Shown here: positions 46,871-56,736 of the stretch, in pieces
Numbering within the stretch: position 1 is the first letter of the stretch
Layout of the letters: the number at the start of each line of letters is the position of its first letter
Assembly (NCBI GenBank): GCA_947447265.1
Contig: CANFKC010000021.1
Location: 1-64,000 of the forward strand
Reading direction: 5' to 3'
DNA from: Chitinophagaceae bacterium
GTDB lineage: Bacteria > Bacteroidota > Bacteroidia > Chitinophagales > Chitinophagaceae
Length of the DNA: 64,000 nucleotides
Translations under genes and position numbers: made by a program
The notes under the pieces: generated by a model
What the model saw: the letters and a program-made list of their open reading frames with translations, nothing else
Told to the model about the DNA's origin: nothing
Databases searched by the model: none

Positions 46871-48484
46871 TTAAGCGCCCACCATTACTTTTGGTGCAGC
46901 AGAACGAATTTCTTCGTTTGCCTGTGAAGCGTATTTTTCGAAGTTCTTCACGAACAAACCAGCTAATTCATTAGCTTTTTTGTCGTAAGCCTCTTTATCA
47001 GCCCATGTGTTACGTGGGGTAAGGATTTCAGATGGTACACCTGGAACAGTTGCTGGCATCAGCATACCAAACACAGGGTGTGCAGCATACTCAACGTTAT
47101 CTAACTGGCCGTTCATAGCAGCAGTAATCATAGCGCGGGTGTAGCTCAGCTTCATACGGCTACCTGTGCCATAAGCGCCACCGCTCCAGCCTGTGTTGAT
47201 CAACCAAACGTTTACGTTCTTGTCGTCATCCAGCTTTTTGCCTAACAACTCAGCATACTTGGTTGGGTGTAATGGTAAGAATACACGGCCAAAGCAAGCA
47301 GAGAATGTAGTCTGTGGTTCAGTAACACCAACCTCGGTACCCGCAACTTTAGCGGTATAACCACTGATGAAGTGGTACATAGCCTGAGCCTTGGTTAACT
47401 TAGAAATAGGAGGCAGGATACCGAATGCATCGCAGGTAAGGAAGAATACATTCTTCGGCTGGCCGCCATAAGATGGTTCTTTTGCATTGCTGATGAAATC
47501 GATAGGATATGCTGCACGGGTGTTTTCAGTGATGCTGGCATCAGCGTAATCAACCGTATTAGTGCCCGGGTGGAACTTGATGTTTTCCAACAATGCACCT
47601 GGCTTGATAGCTGCATAGATCTGTGGCTCTTTTTCTGCGCTCAGGTCGATACATTTTGCGTAGCAACCACCTTCGAAGTTGAACACAGAGCCATTAGCCC
47701 AGCCATGTTCGTCATCGCCGATAAGCGCGCGGTCAGGGTCAGCACTCAGGGTAGTTTTACCTGTACCGCTCAAACCAAAGAATAAAGCTACATCACCATC
47801 TTTGCCTTCGTTGGCAGAGCAGTGCATACTTAATACTTTATGGTTGTGTGGCAATACAAAGTTCAACACGCCGAAGATACCTTTCTTCATTTCGCCTGTG
47901 TAAGCCGAACCACCGATAAGGATGATTTTACGGGTAAAGTTCACCATAGTGAAGTTGCCCTGGCGGGTACCATCGGTAGCCGGGTCAGCCTGAAAACCAG
48001 GTGCTTGCAAAATAAGCCAGTCGTGGTTTTGAGTAGCAATTTCATCAGCAGACGGGCGCAGGAAGAGGTCGTTGCAGAAAAGGTTTGCCCAAGGGGTTTC
48101 GTTTACTACGCGGATATTCAGCCTGTAAGTTGGGTCGGCGCAAGCGTACGCATCGCGTACCCAAACTTCTTTGCCAGCCATGTAAGCACAAACTTTATCG
48201 TAAAGCTTATCGAAAGCTTCAGGAGTAAAAGGTATGTTCACATCACCCCAATCCACACTGTCTTGTGTTATAGCATCCTTAACAGTAAATTTATCTTTAG
48301 GAGAGCGCCCGGTGAATTTTCCGGTATTCGCACAAAGGGCACCTGTATCATTCAGCACACCCTGGCCTAATTCTAAAGTTTTGCTCACTAACTCTTCCGG
48401 AGAGAGATTCCAATGCGCGGTACCTACATTTAAGCCCAACTGAGATAAGTTGAACGATTGGTTCTTTTTACCAAATTCCTGCAT
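46871..48484 (-). CDS. pckA: Phosphoenolpyruvate carboxykinase (ATP)
   Basis: A 537-residue cytoplasmic enzyme converting oxaloacetate and ATP to phosphoenolpyruvate, CO2 and ADP, the first committed step of gluconeogenesis. The kinase-1a (P-loop) motif is FFGLSGTGKTTLSADP, the metal-binding kinase-2 motif is LIGDDEHGW, and the substrate region reads TGRSPKDKFTVKD near the N-terminus and NTGWSGGAYGTGSRM toward the C-terminus. Length is normal for the ATP-dependent family. It is a single gene with its own promoter and terminator. Confidence 0.97.
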   Translation of the reverse strand: MQEFGKKNQSFNLSQLGLNVGTAHWNLSPEELVSKTLELGQGVLNDTGALCANTGKFTGRSPKDKFTVKDAITQDSVDWGDVNIPFTPEAFDKLYDKVCAYMAGKEVWVRDAYACADPTYRLNIRVVNETPWANLFCNDLFLRPSADEIATQNHDWLILQAPGFQADPATDGTRQGNFTMVNFTRKIILIGGSAYTGEMKKGIFGVLNFVLPHNHKVLSMHCSANEGKDGDVALFFGLSGTGKTTLSADPDRALIGDDEHGWANGSVFNFEGGCYAKCIDLSAEKEPQIYAAIKPGALLENIKFHPGTNTVDYADASITENTRAAYPIDFISNAKEPSYGGQPKNVFFLTCDAFGILPPISKLTKAQAMYHFISGYTAKVAGTEVGVTEPQTTFSACFGRVFLPLHPTKYAELLGKKLDDDKNVNVWLINTGWSGGAYGTGSRMKLSYTRAMITAAMNGQLDNVEYAAHPVFGMLMPATVPGVPSEILTPRNTWADKEAYDKKANELAGLFVKNFEKYASQANEEIRSAAPKVMVGA

Positions 48485-48517
48485 AAATTTTCTTTTTTAA
48501 GAGTATAAAACAGGCGG

Positions 48518-48525
48518 CAAAAATA
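48518..48525 (-). promoter_or_regulatory. -7 promoter element of pckA
   Basis: TATTTTTG on the minus strand matches TAnnTTTG and is 33 bases upstream of the start codon. A TTG lies 22 bases further upstream and may be the -33 element. Confidence 0.5.
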
Positions 48526-49057
48526 ACAAATTAACTTCTAAAAGCGACAATTAGGCATTGGAATTTTAGAATGTGATGTTTTGTGTGATGAAAAGGTGCT
48601 AAACTTGTGAGTAACGTACATTGCTCATCCACAGCACTTCGCTATTAGGGCAAAACCGGCATACTGCTCCCCTACCTTAAAACCCCGCCCAGTAAGTTAA
48701 TGGTTGGTTAACCAGCGCATCAGCCAAGCAAAAAAAACTCCCCTCTCCCATGCAAAAAAACGCATTAAATTTCCCACCGCGTAATCCTTTGTCTGCCCCG
48801 CACCCTAAAATTGGCACAAATGCCTGCTACTGCAAAATCAAGTAAAAAAGGTTGGTAGTTTAGTGGAAATGATATGCACTTAGGTACAAATGATTTTTAA
48901 AAAAACCGCAACGCAGATGCGTTAAGGTGCCGTATTCCAGCATGGGGCATTTAACACAAAGGGTAGCCAGGCAGGCAGGCCTCGCATAGCCCGTTTTCAA
49001 GTAATGTAGTTATGTCGCCCCAAACTGCATTAAACATACCCAAACAGAAGGAGCGGG
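48526..49057. other. Intergenic region, no feature recognised
   Basis: About 530 bases between pckA and the beta-barrel gene at 49058 (both minus strand). No coding frame, RNA gene, hairpin terminator or repeat stood out. Confidence 0.5.
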
Positions 49058-49702
49058 CTATTTTCCCTTTTTCGCATTGAAGCAATAGCCAAAACTGATG
49101 CCATAGCTATAGTTCCGCACATTAAAATAGCTATCTGGCATCTCTGATTCAGCATAAAGGTTCTTAAGCCCCATCTGAAAATGTGCTTTCGCATACAGGG
49201 CAGGGGTAATTTTCAGCACACTTACCAGCCTCCAGCCTATATCGTATGGTTTGGAGATGAAAAATAAATTTTCAGTTGGCTTGTTAGCAAATTTCATTTC
49301 CGTTTTATGCCCATCTACTTCCACTGCCCCAGCGAGGTGGTAGGCTGCATAAAGCCCGGCCCCTATAGACAGGTTTTTCGATTTTGTTTCCGGGGTGTAG
49401 AGCACGTTCACCGGCAGTTCCAGGCAATGAATGGTAATATCCTCATTAATGCCATAGAGGCTACTTTTGTAACCATTGCCAGTGTAAAACAGGCCCGGCT
49501 GAATTTCAACATTACCCGAGCACCTGATGTTGACTACCGCACCTGCCCGCCAGAGCCCTTTTGCCAGGTTATTATATGTAAAATTGGGTGTTTTAATCCT
49601 GTAGTTGGCGATATTGACCCCAATTTCGGGCTGTACCGTTAACTGGGCAACTACCGGGTAACTAGCTATTAAAGCAATAATTGAAAAGAATAGCGTCCTC
49701 AT
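49058..49702 (-). CDS. Outer membrane beta-barrel protein (PorT-like fold)
   Basis: A 214-residue protein with signal peptide MRTLFFSIIALIASYPVVAQ and alternating beta-strand pattern typical of the OMP_b-brl_2/PorT-like family (LTVQPEIGVNIANY, VEIQPGLFYTGNGYKSS, LELPVNVLYTPETKS, NLSIGAGLYAAYHLAG, YSYGISFGYCF). It is expected in the outer membrane; substrate or partner is unknown. It lies 23 bases downstream of another barrel gene and may share its transcript. Confidence 0.75.
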   Translation of the reverse strand: MRTLFFSIIALIASYPVVAQLTVQPEIGVNIANYRIKTPNFTYNNLAKGLWRAGAVVNIRCSGNVEIQPGLFYTGNGYKSSLYGINEDITIHCLELPVNVLYTPETKSKNLSIGAGLYAAYHLAGAVEVDGHKTEMKFANKPTENLFFISKPYDIGWRLVSVLKITPALYAKAHFQMGLKNLYAESEMPDSYFNVRNYSYGISFGYCFNAKKGK

Positions 49703-49725
49703 GGGCTTGATTTTCTTAAGGCGGG

Positions 49726-50514
49726 TTACTTTTTATTAAACGAATAGCTTACCGTGAATAGGAGGTTGACAAATTTCCTGCTGAAACCTACTGTAAAATC
49801 ATCCACAAGGTTCTGTGTCCGGTTCGCATAGCCCCCATTGTCCTTATAGTAGGGCGTTTTTAACAGGTTATAACTCGCCGTTATACCGGCACTCAGCCTC
49901 GGCGTACCAAACGGGGTAAATTGAAAGCCGGCTTCCAGCGTTGCATTAAAAACCACCTTCGACACATCGGCAGTAAAGTTGTCATACCGCATACCTATGA
50001 CATCGGACGTATTATATTCATTATGGATAGTGCGGGCTACATCGTAGGCTGTAATTTTACAAACACCCACAGAGCCACCGGCAAAAACATCGAGGTTGGC
50101 TTTTGGGTACAATTGCAGCGGGAGCACTTTACCCACAAGCAAGGGTATTGTAAGTTGTGTGTACCGGGGCTTGAAAGTGAACTTAGATAATTCGTGGTCA
50201 AAGCCGGCAAGTGTTGTGCCCACCGTCAACTCTGACTGCAAACTCATTACCCGGGCGCCAAAGGAAAGGTAGCCGTTATTCGGCAGTACATACATATCCC
50301 GCCTATAACCAAAACCTGTGCTTGTATGGCGCCCAAAAGTAGTTACCACGTCCGGCCTGACATTGAAAATGTAGGGCCCTGTGCTGTAAATACCTGAAAT
50401 GCCAAATGTGCTTTTCGTACGGCAGTAGTTATAGGCCGCCTTACTTCTGCTGAACCCAATGGCAGGCAGGAGCATTAACAGCGCTAAAAATAATGAAGGT
50501 ATATGTTTACGCAT
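49726..50514 (-). CDS. Outer membrane beta-barrel protein
   Basis: A 262-residue protein with signal peptide MRKHIPSLFLALLMLLPAIG and amphipathic strands (FGISGIYSTGPYIFNVRP, HTSTGFGYRRDMYVLP, YTQLTIPLLVGKVLPLQL, LSAGITASYNLLKTPYY, FVNLLFTVSYSFNKK). The final aromatic-rich strand is consistent with recognition by the BAM complex. No specific family is recognised. It precedes the gene at 49058 by 23 bases and has a TAnnTTTG element 55 bases upstream. Confidence 0.7.
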   Translation of the reverse strand: MRKHIPSLFLALLMLLPAIGFSRSKAAYNYCRTKSTFGISGIYSTGPYIFNVRPDVVTTFGRHTSTGFGYRRDMYVLPNNGYLSFGARVMSLQSELTVGTTLAGFDHELSKFTFKPRYTQLTIPLLVGKVLPLQLYPKANLDVFAGGSVGVCKITAYDVARTIHNEYNTSDVIGMRYDNFTADVSKVVFNATLEAGFQFTPFGTPRLSAGITASYNLLKTPYYKDNGGYANRTQNLVDDFTVGFSRKFVNLLFTVSYSFNKK

Positions 50515-50568
50515 AAAAATAAATAAATAAAATAACTACAAGTGGCCCTGATAACAGCACGCTTGTAG

Positions 50569-50576
50569 CAAATATA
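50569..50576 (-). promoter_or_regulatory. -7 promoter element for the barrel gene pair
   Basis: TATATTTG on the minus strand matches TAnnTTTG, between the stop of the NHL protein at 50585 and the start of the barrel gene at 50514. It suggests that the two barrel genes are transcribed independently of the NHL gene. Confidence 0.45.
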
Positions 50577-50584
50577 GGTAATTG

Positions 50585-53500
50585 CTATTTTTTCAGGCGA
50601 ATTTTGTTCACGTAGTTTTTGGTACCCGCCTTTACCGAAATAAGGTACATACCAGCATCGAGAGAAGAGACGTTTATAGGCATTGTATCGGTGCCTTTTG
50701 TGAGCGGGCATTCTGAAAAGTAAACTACATTACCTGCTATGCCATATATAGTTACTGTCACACGAGCTTCTGTAATGCCTTGAAAAGAGACGTTTATTTT
50801 ATCACATGCAGGATTAGGGAATACCGTTATTGAAAGCGGAATTTCGGATGGGTTCGTGACAGCTACATTTGCCGGAGTGATAGTTTTTGATGCAGTGTGC
50901 TGAATGAAGTTAGCGCTGCTCATAGCCGTAGAGCTACTTGACAGGTTGATGCCGGAATAAGGTGTTGTGGCGTAATTGAGGGCCTCCGGGTATACCAGGT
51001 AGGTTTGCCCGGTAGGGAGGTTAGAAAAAGAAAAGTGCCCCAATAAATTGGTATAGGTTTGCTGGATAACAAGCCCTGTTGTGCTATTTCTTAAAATCAC
51101 TAGCATGCCCACTGCCGGAATTGTTGTTGCGGTGCCCTTACTTCCGCCAGATGCGATATAGCCTCCTATAAAACCTGCCCCGGCCGTAGCAATACCAAAA
51201 TTCATATTAATGCCGAGGTAATCATTGGCAACAGTGGCCGTGTGCAGAAATACATGGGCGGAATCCCAGTATAAACTGGTGGTATAATAGGTGGGGATGT
51301 AGCCAATGCTGTCAAAAACCGGAGGGCTATATGCTGCGACTACCCGGTAGGAATCTGCTGCTGCCCCAAGGAACTCGTAATAGGCTGTTGTGCCACCATG
51401 CAACGAAGGCAAAACGGAGTCAATTGCCTGTAGTAACGTTGTAGATGTATTGTATGTAACCAGCCATACCTTTAGCACACCGGTGGTGTCAATAGGGGTA
51501 CTATTAAAATTAATGGTACCAGAAATACGGTTTATTGAATACACAGCTAGAATGTGCGTGGTGTAAGCGGTTCCGCAAGTGCCCGTAACTGTGTATGTAA
51601 TTGTAACGGAACCGGCGGCCAAAGCAGCAAGCACACCTGTTGCCGGGTCAATTGTCGCTATTGAAGCATTGCTTGTAGACCAGCTACCCCCGGGAACATT
51701 TTCGGCATAAACGGTAGTATCGCCTGCATACATACTGGTATCACCAGTAATGGCACCTGTGTTGGGCATATCGGTAATTACCTTGCGCACCCTGGCATTA
51801 AACAAATCAGCAATGTAAATATTATTACGCCCATCAAGTGTTACGCCTTGAGGGTAGTAAAGCCGCGCAGCGGCGGCGGCGCAACTGTCGCCACTGTAAC
51901 CAATGTACCCATTACCAGCTACGGTAGTAATAATTCCAGATGTAGAAATTTTCCGAATCACGCTACTGTTGATGTCTGAAACAAAGACTTCCCCGGCACT
52001 GTCTACAACAACAGATATAGGAAAGTCTAGCATAGCTGCCGTAGCAGGCCCGCCGTCCCCGCTATACCCTCTTGTACCTGTGCCAGCAATAGTAGTAATA
52101 ATTCCAGATGGCGATACTTTCCTTATGCGGCCATTTGCACCATCTGCTATGTACAAATTGTTCGCGGTATCCAGCGCCACAGAAGTTGTTACATTTAATG
52201 TCGCAGCTGTCGCAGGGCCACCATCGCCGCCATACCCTGACGCCGCTCCGCCGCCGCCAGCAATGGTAGTAATGATACCAGATGTATCAATTTTACGTAC
52301 ACAACTGTTTAGTGCATCAGCAATATAAATGTTACCAGCCGCATCTGCAACTACGCTAAGTGGCTGATCAAGGGCCGATGCCGATGCAGGCCCGCCGTCG
52401 CCACTATACCCATATGTAAAATTGCCAGCCACTGAACTGATAATACCCGACGTAGATATCTTACGTATATACGAAGAGGCTGGCTCAGCTACGTACATAT
52501 TGCCGCTTAAATCAAAACACATGGTAGTTGGTTCCCCAAGTTGGGCTGCCGTTGCAGCCCCCCCATCGCCTGAGTGCCCATAAGTACCTGTACCTGCAAA
52601 CGTAGTGACGATGCCTGTAGGGGAGATTTTACGGATAGTGCACCCTGCCTGGTCCGCTACATACAGGTTACCCGCAGCATCAAAAATAACTCCTGCGGGA
52701 CTATTGACCTGAGCTGCAGTCGCAGCACCTCCGTCTCCGCTATAACCACTTATTCCGGTACCAGCAATTGTGTAAATGTTGTTGCATATAGAGGGTGTGG
52801 GGGTTACTGTCAATGGCATTGTGACAATGGTTGTGCCACAGCTGTTAGGAATAGAATAGCTAATAATTGCTGAACCAGAAGAAACACCATATACCATTCC
52901 TACACTGCTAACGGTTGCAACGCTATGGGAATTGGAAAACCACGTACCACCGCTTACTCCATTGGAAAACAATGTGGTTGCGTATGTAGCAACAGATGGC
53001 GCACCCGTGATGGCAGGAACGTAAGGCACAGCGCAAGATGTTACTTTTCTTATGCTATGATTATCCTGATCGACAACGTAAAGATTACCGGCCGCATCTA
53101 ATGTTACAGAAAACGGAATATATAGCGTAGCGGCGGATGCAGGACCACCATCGCCCGAATATCCAGTTGCTCCCGTGCCTACAATTGTACTGATTATGCC
53201 AGAAGAGTTAACCTTTCTGATTCGTTCATTATCAGCATCAGCAATATACAAATTGCCTCCTGCATCTAATGCTACGCTCATCGGCGAGTGTATTTGAGCG
53301 TTCGTCGCCTGGCCACCATCGCCACTAAATCCGGCGGTTCCGTTGCCCGCTATAGTGGAAATTATTCCGGACGAAGTTACTTTTCGAACGCGATTGTTGT
53401 AAAGCTCTGCTAAATACAAGTTGTTAGCGGCATCCACGATCACGTTATTGGGCCTGTTTATGTTAGCGGCTGTTGCAGCCCCACCATCGCCTGAAAATCC

Positions 53501-54103
53501 ATAGGCGCCTGTGCCAACAACAGTCGTAATGATTCCGGAAGTTGAAATTTTCCTAATCCTGTTATTACCCAAATCAACGAAATAAATATTCCCAGATCCG
53601 TCAACACATACTGACATAGGGGTATGTAATTGGGCTGCTGTCGCGGTGCTGCTATCGCCTCCAAAGCCTGTTGTCCCGTCGCCAGCAATAGTGTTTATAA
53701 TTCCTGCGGGTGAAATTATCCTTATCCGCTCGTTAATCTCGTCCGTAAAAATAAGGTTACCGCTACCATCAAAAGCTAAGCTCGAAGGAAAGCCTAATTG
53801 CGCTGCAGTTGCAGGGCCACCATCGCCACTGAATCCAAAAGTGCCCGTACCTGCAATTGAAGAGATGACGCCAGCTGCGTCTACTTTCCTGATCCGGCTA
53901 TTGTCTCCATCAGCTATGTATATATTTCCACTGCCGTCAGGAAGAACAAAACAAGGAATGTGGAGCTTGGCGTACACAGCAGCAATCCCTTCACCATTGT
54001 ACCCTGCTGTGCCATCGCCTGCCACAGTCGTAATGACCTGCGCCTGAACAAAAAAGCTAAGGAAAAGAGCGAGTATAACGAGCGGTAGGAGGGGCTTTTT
54101 CAT
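50585..54103 (-). CDS. Secreted NHL-repeat protein with T9SS type A sorting domain
   Basis: The frame opens at 54190; ATG 54103 gives signal peptide MKKPLLPLVILALFLSFFVQ and is used (1172 residues). Two blocks of NHL repeats (about six and six, with GYSGDGGPATAA-type units and 'D..GN.Y..D..N..IRK') are each followed by a bacterial Ig-like domain (GVSGGTWFSNSHSVATVSSV and VPGGSWSTSNASIATIDPAT). Then come two carboxypeptidase-regulatory or SdrD-B-like domains (LVILRNSTTGLVIQQTYTN, HFSFSNLPTGQTYLVYPE) and a type A sorting domain (ITVFPNPACDKINVSF, INVSSLDAGMYLISVKAG). It is related to the pair at 85-7032 in the NHL part but has a different C-terminal half. Likely surface-exposed; ligand unknown. 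Confidence 0.88.
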   Translation of the reverse strand: MKKPLLPLVILALFLSFFVQAQVITTVAGDGTAGYNGEGIAAVYAKLHIPCFVLPDGSGNIYIADGDNSRIRKVDAAGVISSIAGTGTFGFSGDGGPATAAQLGFPSSLAFDGSGNLIFTDEINERIRIISPAGIINTIAGDGTTGFGGDSSTATAAQLHTPMSVCVDGSGNIYFVDLGNNRIRKISTSGIITTVVGTGAYGFSGDGGAATAANINRPNNVIVDAANNLYLAELYNNRVRKVTSSGIISTIAGNGTAGFSGDGGQATNAQIHSPMSVALDAGGNLYIADADNERIRKVNSSGIISTIVGTGATGYSGDGGPASAATLYIPFSVTLDAAGNLYVVDQDNHSIRKVTSCAVPYVPAITGAPSVATYATTLFSNGVSGGTWFSNSHSVATVSSVGMVYGVSSGSAIISYSIPNSCGTTIVTMPLTVTPTPSICNNIYTIAGTGISGYSGDGGAATAAQVNSPAGVIFDAAGNLYVADQAGCTIRKISPTGIVTTFAGTGTYGHSGDGGAATAAQLGEPTTMCFDLSGNMYVAEPASSYIRKISTSGIISSVAGNFTYGYSGDGGPASASALDQPLSVVADAAGNIYIADALNSCVRKIDTSGIITTIAGGGGAASGYGGDGGPATAATLNVTTSVALDTANNLYIADGANGRIRKVSPSGIITTIAGTGTRGYSGDGGPATAAMLDFPISVVVDSAGEVFVSDINSSVIRKISTSGIITTVAGNGYIGYSGDSCAAAAARLYYPQGVTLDGRNNIYIADLFNARVRKVITDMPNTGAITGDTSMYAGDTTVYAENVPGGSWSTSNASIATIDPATGVLAALAAGSVTITYTVTGTCGTAYTTHILAVYSINRISGTINFNSTPIDTTGVLKVWLVTYNTSTTLLQAIDSVLPSLHGGTTAYYEFLGAAADSYRVVAAYSPPVFDSIGYIPTYYTTSLYWDSAHVFLHTATVANDYLGINMNFGIATAGAGFIGGYIASGGSKGTATTIPAVGMLVILRNSTTGLVIQQTYTNLLGHFSFSNLPTGQTYLVYPEALNYATTPYSGINLSSSSTAMSSANFIQHTASKTITPANVAVTNPSEIPLSITVFPNPACDKINVSFQGITEARVTVTIYGIAGNVVYFSECPLTKGTDTMPINVSSLDAGMYLISVKAGTKNYVNKIRLKK

Positions 54104-54146
54104 AAATATTATTTTTACTATGCTTAGATTTGTAATTCTGCTGTAG

Positions 54147-54154
54147 CAAATATA
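54147..54154 (-). promoter_or_regulatory. -7 promoter element for the NHL protein gene
   Basis: TATATTTG on the minus strand (TAnnTTTG) lies 43 bases upstream of the chosen start at 54103, which also argues against the longer frame opening at 54190 because that would begin upstream of the promoter. Confidence 0.5.
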
Positions 54155-54346
54155 TAAATTTAAACCAAAATTGAATGAGATGAACCGCACAACAAACTAT
54201 GCCATTTAAAAAAACCATCGAACGTTTGCCAATTGTACCTTACATGCTACATGGACACACCCTATGCACCAAGCCACCGCTTACCCTACCCATCACCAAA
54301 AGAAATATTTTTCAAAAAAAACATGCCATTTTTAACCTTCAACTCT

Positions 54347-54354
54347 TATCTTTG
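54347..54354 (+). promoter_or_regulatory. -7 promoter element of the atp operon
   Basis: TATCTTTG matches TAnnTTTG and ends 20 bases before the atpB ATG. A T-rich stretch about 15-20 bases upstream may serve as the -33 element. Confidence 0.5.
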
Positions 54355-54374
54355 CGCAAAATTTCGGATTAGTG

Positions 54375-55532
54375 ATGAGTTCAAAACGTTTCCTTTCCTT
54401 GTTAGTATTGGTTTTCGGCCTGTTTTTCCAGGCTAATTACTCATTTGCCCAACAGGAAGAAAAACCGGTTGTTGCAGGCACTGAAGCCGCTGCCGAGCAC
54501 AAAGAAGAGAAAAAAGGCATCAATATCACCGAAATAGTTTTCGGCCACGTATCCGATTCCCATGAGTGGCACTTTTTCAGCACTGAAAGTGCTGATGGCA
54601 AAGAAAATGCTTTTGCTATCCCATTGCCTATGATTATTTATCAGCCGGGCAAAGGCCTTTCGTTTTTCCTTTCCAACAAATTTGAAGAATGGAAAAAGAA
54701 TGAAGAAACACAGACCTACATCAGCAATTCGCACGAAGGCCTGCACATGGAAAAGAAGATGAAGGAAAAAGTAATTGCCGACGATGGTTCGCAGGTATAT
54801 GACTTCTCCCTCACCAAGAATGTAATTTCAATGTTCATTGGCGTTTTCCTTTTATTGTGGTTAATGACCAAGGCATCAAAGAACTACAAGTACGGCCCAA
54901 TGAATGCGCCTAAAGGCTTCCAGAACTTTATTGAAATAGTAGTGGTTTTCATTCGCGACGAGGTAGCTATCCCTAACCTGGGTGCTAAAAAAGCGGGCAA
55001 ATTTATGCCGCTGTTGTTAACCATCTTTTTCTTTATATGGATCAATAACCTTTTAGGCCTTTTACCTGGCGGCGCTAATTTTACCGGCAACATCGCAGTA
55101 ACTGCTTTCCTCGCTTTAGTTGCGTTCATAGTAATGATAGCTAACAGCAACAAGCATTTCTGGAGCCACTTATTAAACCCTCCTGACGTTCCGTTTGCAG
55201 CCAAAGTATTGTTGGTGCTTATCGAGATCATGTCATTGTTCATTAAGCCAATCGCGTTAATGATTCGTCTTTTCGCTAACATGCTTGCAGGCCACATCGT
55301 TATCTTAAGCGTTATCTGTATGATATTCATCTTTGCAGGCTTAAGCAAATTAGCCGGCACCATGTTTATACCGGTATCTATTGCCTTCTCTATCTTCATG
55401 TTTATGCTGGAGTTATTGGTGGCAGCAATTCAGGCATTCATATTTGCAAACCTAACCTCAGTATTCTTAGGCCAGGTAATGGAAGGTGACGACCACGGGC
55501 ACGAAGCCCATGGCGAACACGCCCATGCTTAA
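54375..55532 (+). CDS. atpB: ATP synthase F0 subunit a
   Basis: A 385-residue subunit forming the proton half-channels next to the c-ring. The essential Arg is in ALMIRLFANMLAGH, and the conserved segments FFFIWINNLLGLLPGG and ELLVAAIQAFIFANLTSVFL are present. The first ~150 residues are an extension: a signal peptide (RFLSLLVLVFGLFFQANYSFA) and a charged region (EHKEEKKGINITEIVFGHVS), common in Bacteroidota but absent from E. coli. The C-terminus is His-rich (DDHGHEAHGEHAHA), which is unusual and could bind metal. GTG at 54372 directly precedes ATG 54375; the ATG is chosen. First gene of the atp unit; no atpI or atpZ is seen upstream. Confidence 0.95.
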   Translation: MSSKRFLSLLVLVFGLFFQANYSFAQQEEKPVVAGTEAAAEHKEEKKGINITEIVFGHVSDSHEWHFFSTESADGKENAFAIPLPMIIYQPGKGLSFFLSNKFEEWKKNEETQTYISNSHEGLHMEKKMKEKVIADDGSQVYDFSLTKNVISMFIGVFLLLWLMTKASKNYKYGPMNAPKGFQNFIEIVVVFIRDEVAIPNLGAKKAGKFMPLLLTIFFFIWINNLLGLLPGGANFTGNIAVTAFLALVAFIVMIANSNKHFWSHLLNPPDVPFAAKVLLVLIEIMSLFIKPIALMIRLFANMLAGHIVILSVICMIFIFAGLSKLAGTMFIPVSIAFSIFMFMLELLVAAIQAFIFANLTSVFLGQVMEGDDHGHEAHGEHAHA

Positions 55533-55542
55533 ACATATTTAA

Positions 55543-55830
<288 letters not shown>

Positions 55831-55888
55831 TAGTTACAGACAGTATAACTGCATCCAAGCATAGGGCAAGGGTGCAGTTATTTACTTC

Positions 55889-56060
55889 AATTGTAAATTA
55901 TAAATGGCAAATTATAAATTGTGTAATCGCCGCCGTTTACAATTGACAATGGATAAGAGAAAACCCTCTTAACAAAGACTGACGATTAAGTACAGAAATA
56001 AGAAAAAAGAAAAAGATTTGCCCCGAAAGAGGCAATTTATAATTAACAATTTATAATTCA
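55889..56060. repeat. Heptad repeats in inverted orientation between atpE and atpF
   Basis: Five 7-base units (AATTGTA, AATTATA, AATGGCA, AATTATA, AATTGTG) run from 55889 to 55923. The same pattern reads on the opposite strand at 56033-56060 (AATTATA, AATTGTT, AATTATA, AATTGCC). The two arms could pair over the intervening ~110 bases in the atp mRNA. No coding frame lies in this 236-base gap. Confidence 0.7.
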
Positions 56061-56066
56061 ATAAAG

Positions 56067-56561
56067 ATGGATTTATTAACCCCGGAACTCGGACTCTTCT
56101 TTTGGACACTTATTGCGTTTTTAGCGGTGTTTCTGATACTGAAGAAATTTGCATGGAAACCAATACTGGAATCTCTGGACGAGCGTGAAAAAGGTATTGC
56201 GGATTCAATTTCTACTGCTGAGCGCGTAAAAGGCGAAATGACGCAGTTGAAGTCAGAAAACGAAAAATTGATGGTACAGGCTCGTGAAGAGCGTACCGCT
56301 ATGCTGAAAGAAGCAAAAGAACTGAAGGATAAAATTGTTGGCGAAGCTAAAGAACAAGCTAAGAACGAAGCTAACAAGATTATTGCTGATGCTCAGGTGC
56401 AGATCAACCAGCAGAAAAACGCTGCAATGGCAGAAGTGAAAAACGAAATCGGCACTCTTGCTGTTGAAGTTGCTGAAAAAATACTTCGTAAGCAATTGAG
56501 CGCAAGTGAAGGTCAGGAAGCTTATATGAGCATGCTGGCTAACGATATTAAACTGAATTAG
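56067..56561 (+). CDS. atpF: ATP synthase F0 subunit b
   Basis: A 164-residue peripheral stalk subunit. One N-terminal transmembrane helix ([20 protein letters not shown]) is followed by [20 protein letters not shown], the usual b-subunit dimerisation start, and a long helical coiled coil rich in Lys, Glu and Ala ([20 protein letters not shown]). The C-terminus ([20 protein letters not shown]) contacts subunit delta. Third gene of the atp unit. Confidence 0.95.
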   Translation: MDLLTPELGLFFWTLIAFLAVFLILKKFAWKPILESLDEREKGIADSISTAERVKGEMTQLKSENEKLMVQAREERTAMLKEAKELKDKIVGEAKEQAKNEANKIIADAQVQINQQKNAAMAEVKNEIGTLAVEVAEKILRKQLSASEGQEAYMSMLANDIKLN

Positions 56562-56562
56562 C

Positions 56563-56728
56563 CAATTTGACAATTCGGCAATTCGACAATGGTTGGTCGC
56601 TGAATTTTTGAGTTGTTGATGATAGAATTGAAAATAATTAAACACAACAATTTGGCATGTTGCCAATTTGAATTTCGAGAGTCTCTTTAGAAATTGTCGA
56701 ATTGTCGAATTACCAAATTGTCGAATTG
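56563..56728. repeat. Octamer repeats in inverted orientation between atpF and atpH
   Basis: Four 8-base units (CAATTTGA, CAATTCGG, CAATTCGA, CAATGGTT) run from 56563 to 56594, and the complementary type (ATTGTCGA, ATTGTCGA, ATTACCAA, ATTGTCGA, ATTG) runs from 56693 to 56728. The arms can form a long hairpin in the mRNA around the ~100-base middle. The second arm ends 8 bases before the atpH start codon, close enough to affect translation. Confidence 0.7.
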
Positions 56729-56736
56729 AAAAAAAT

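Noticed and set aside
48526-49057. tRNA or small RNA gene downstream of pckA
   Set aside because: No cloverleaf-type arms or conserved GTTCGA loop could be found on either strand.
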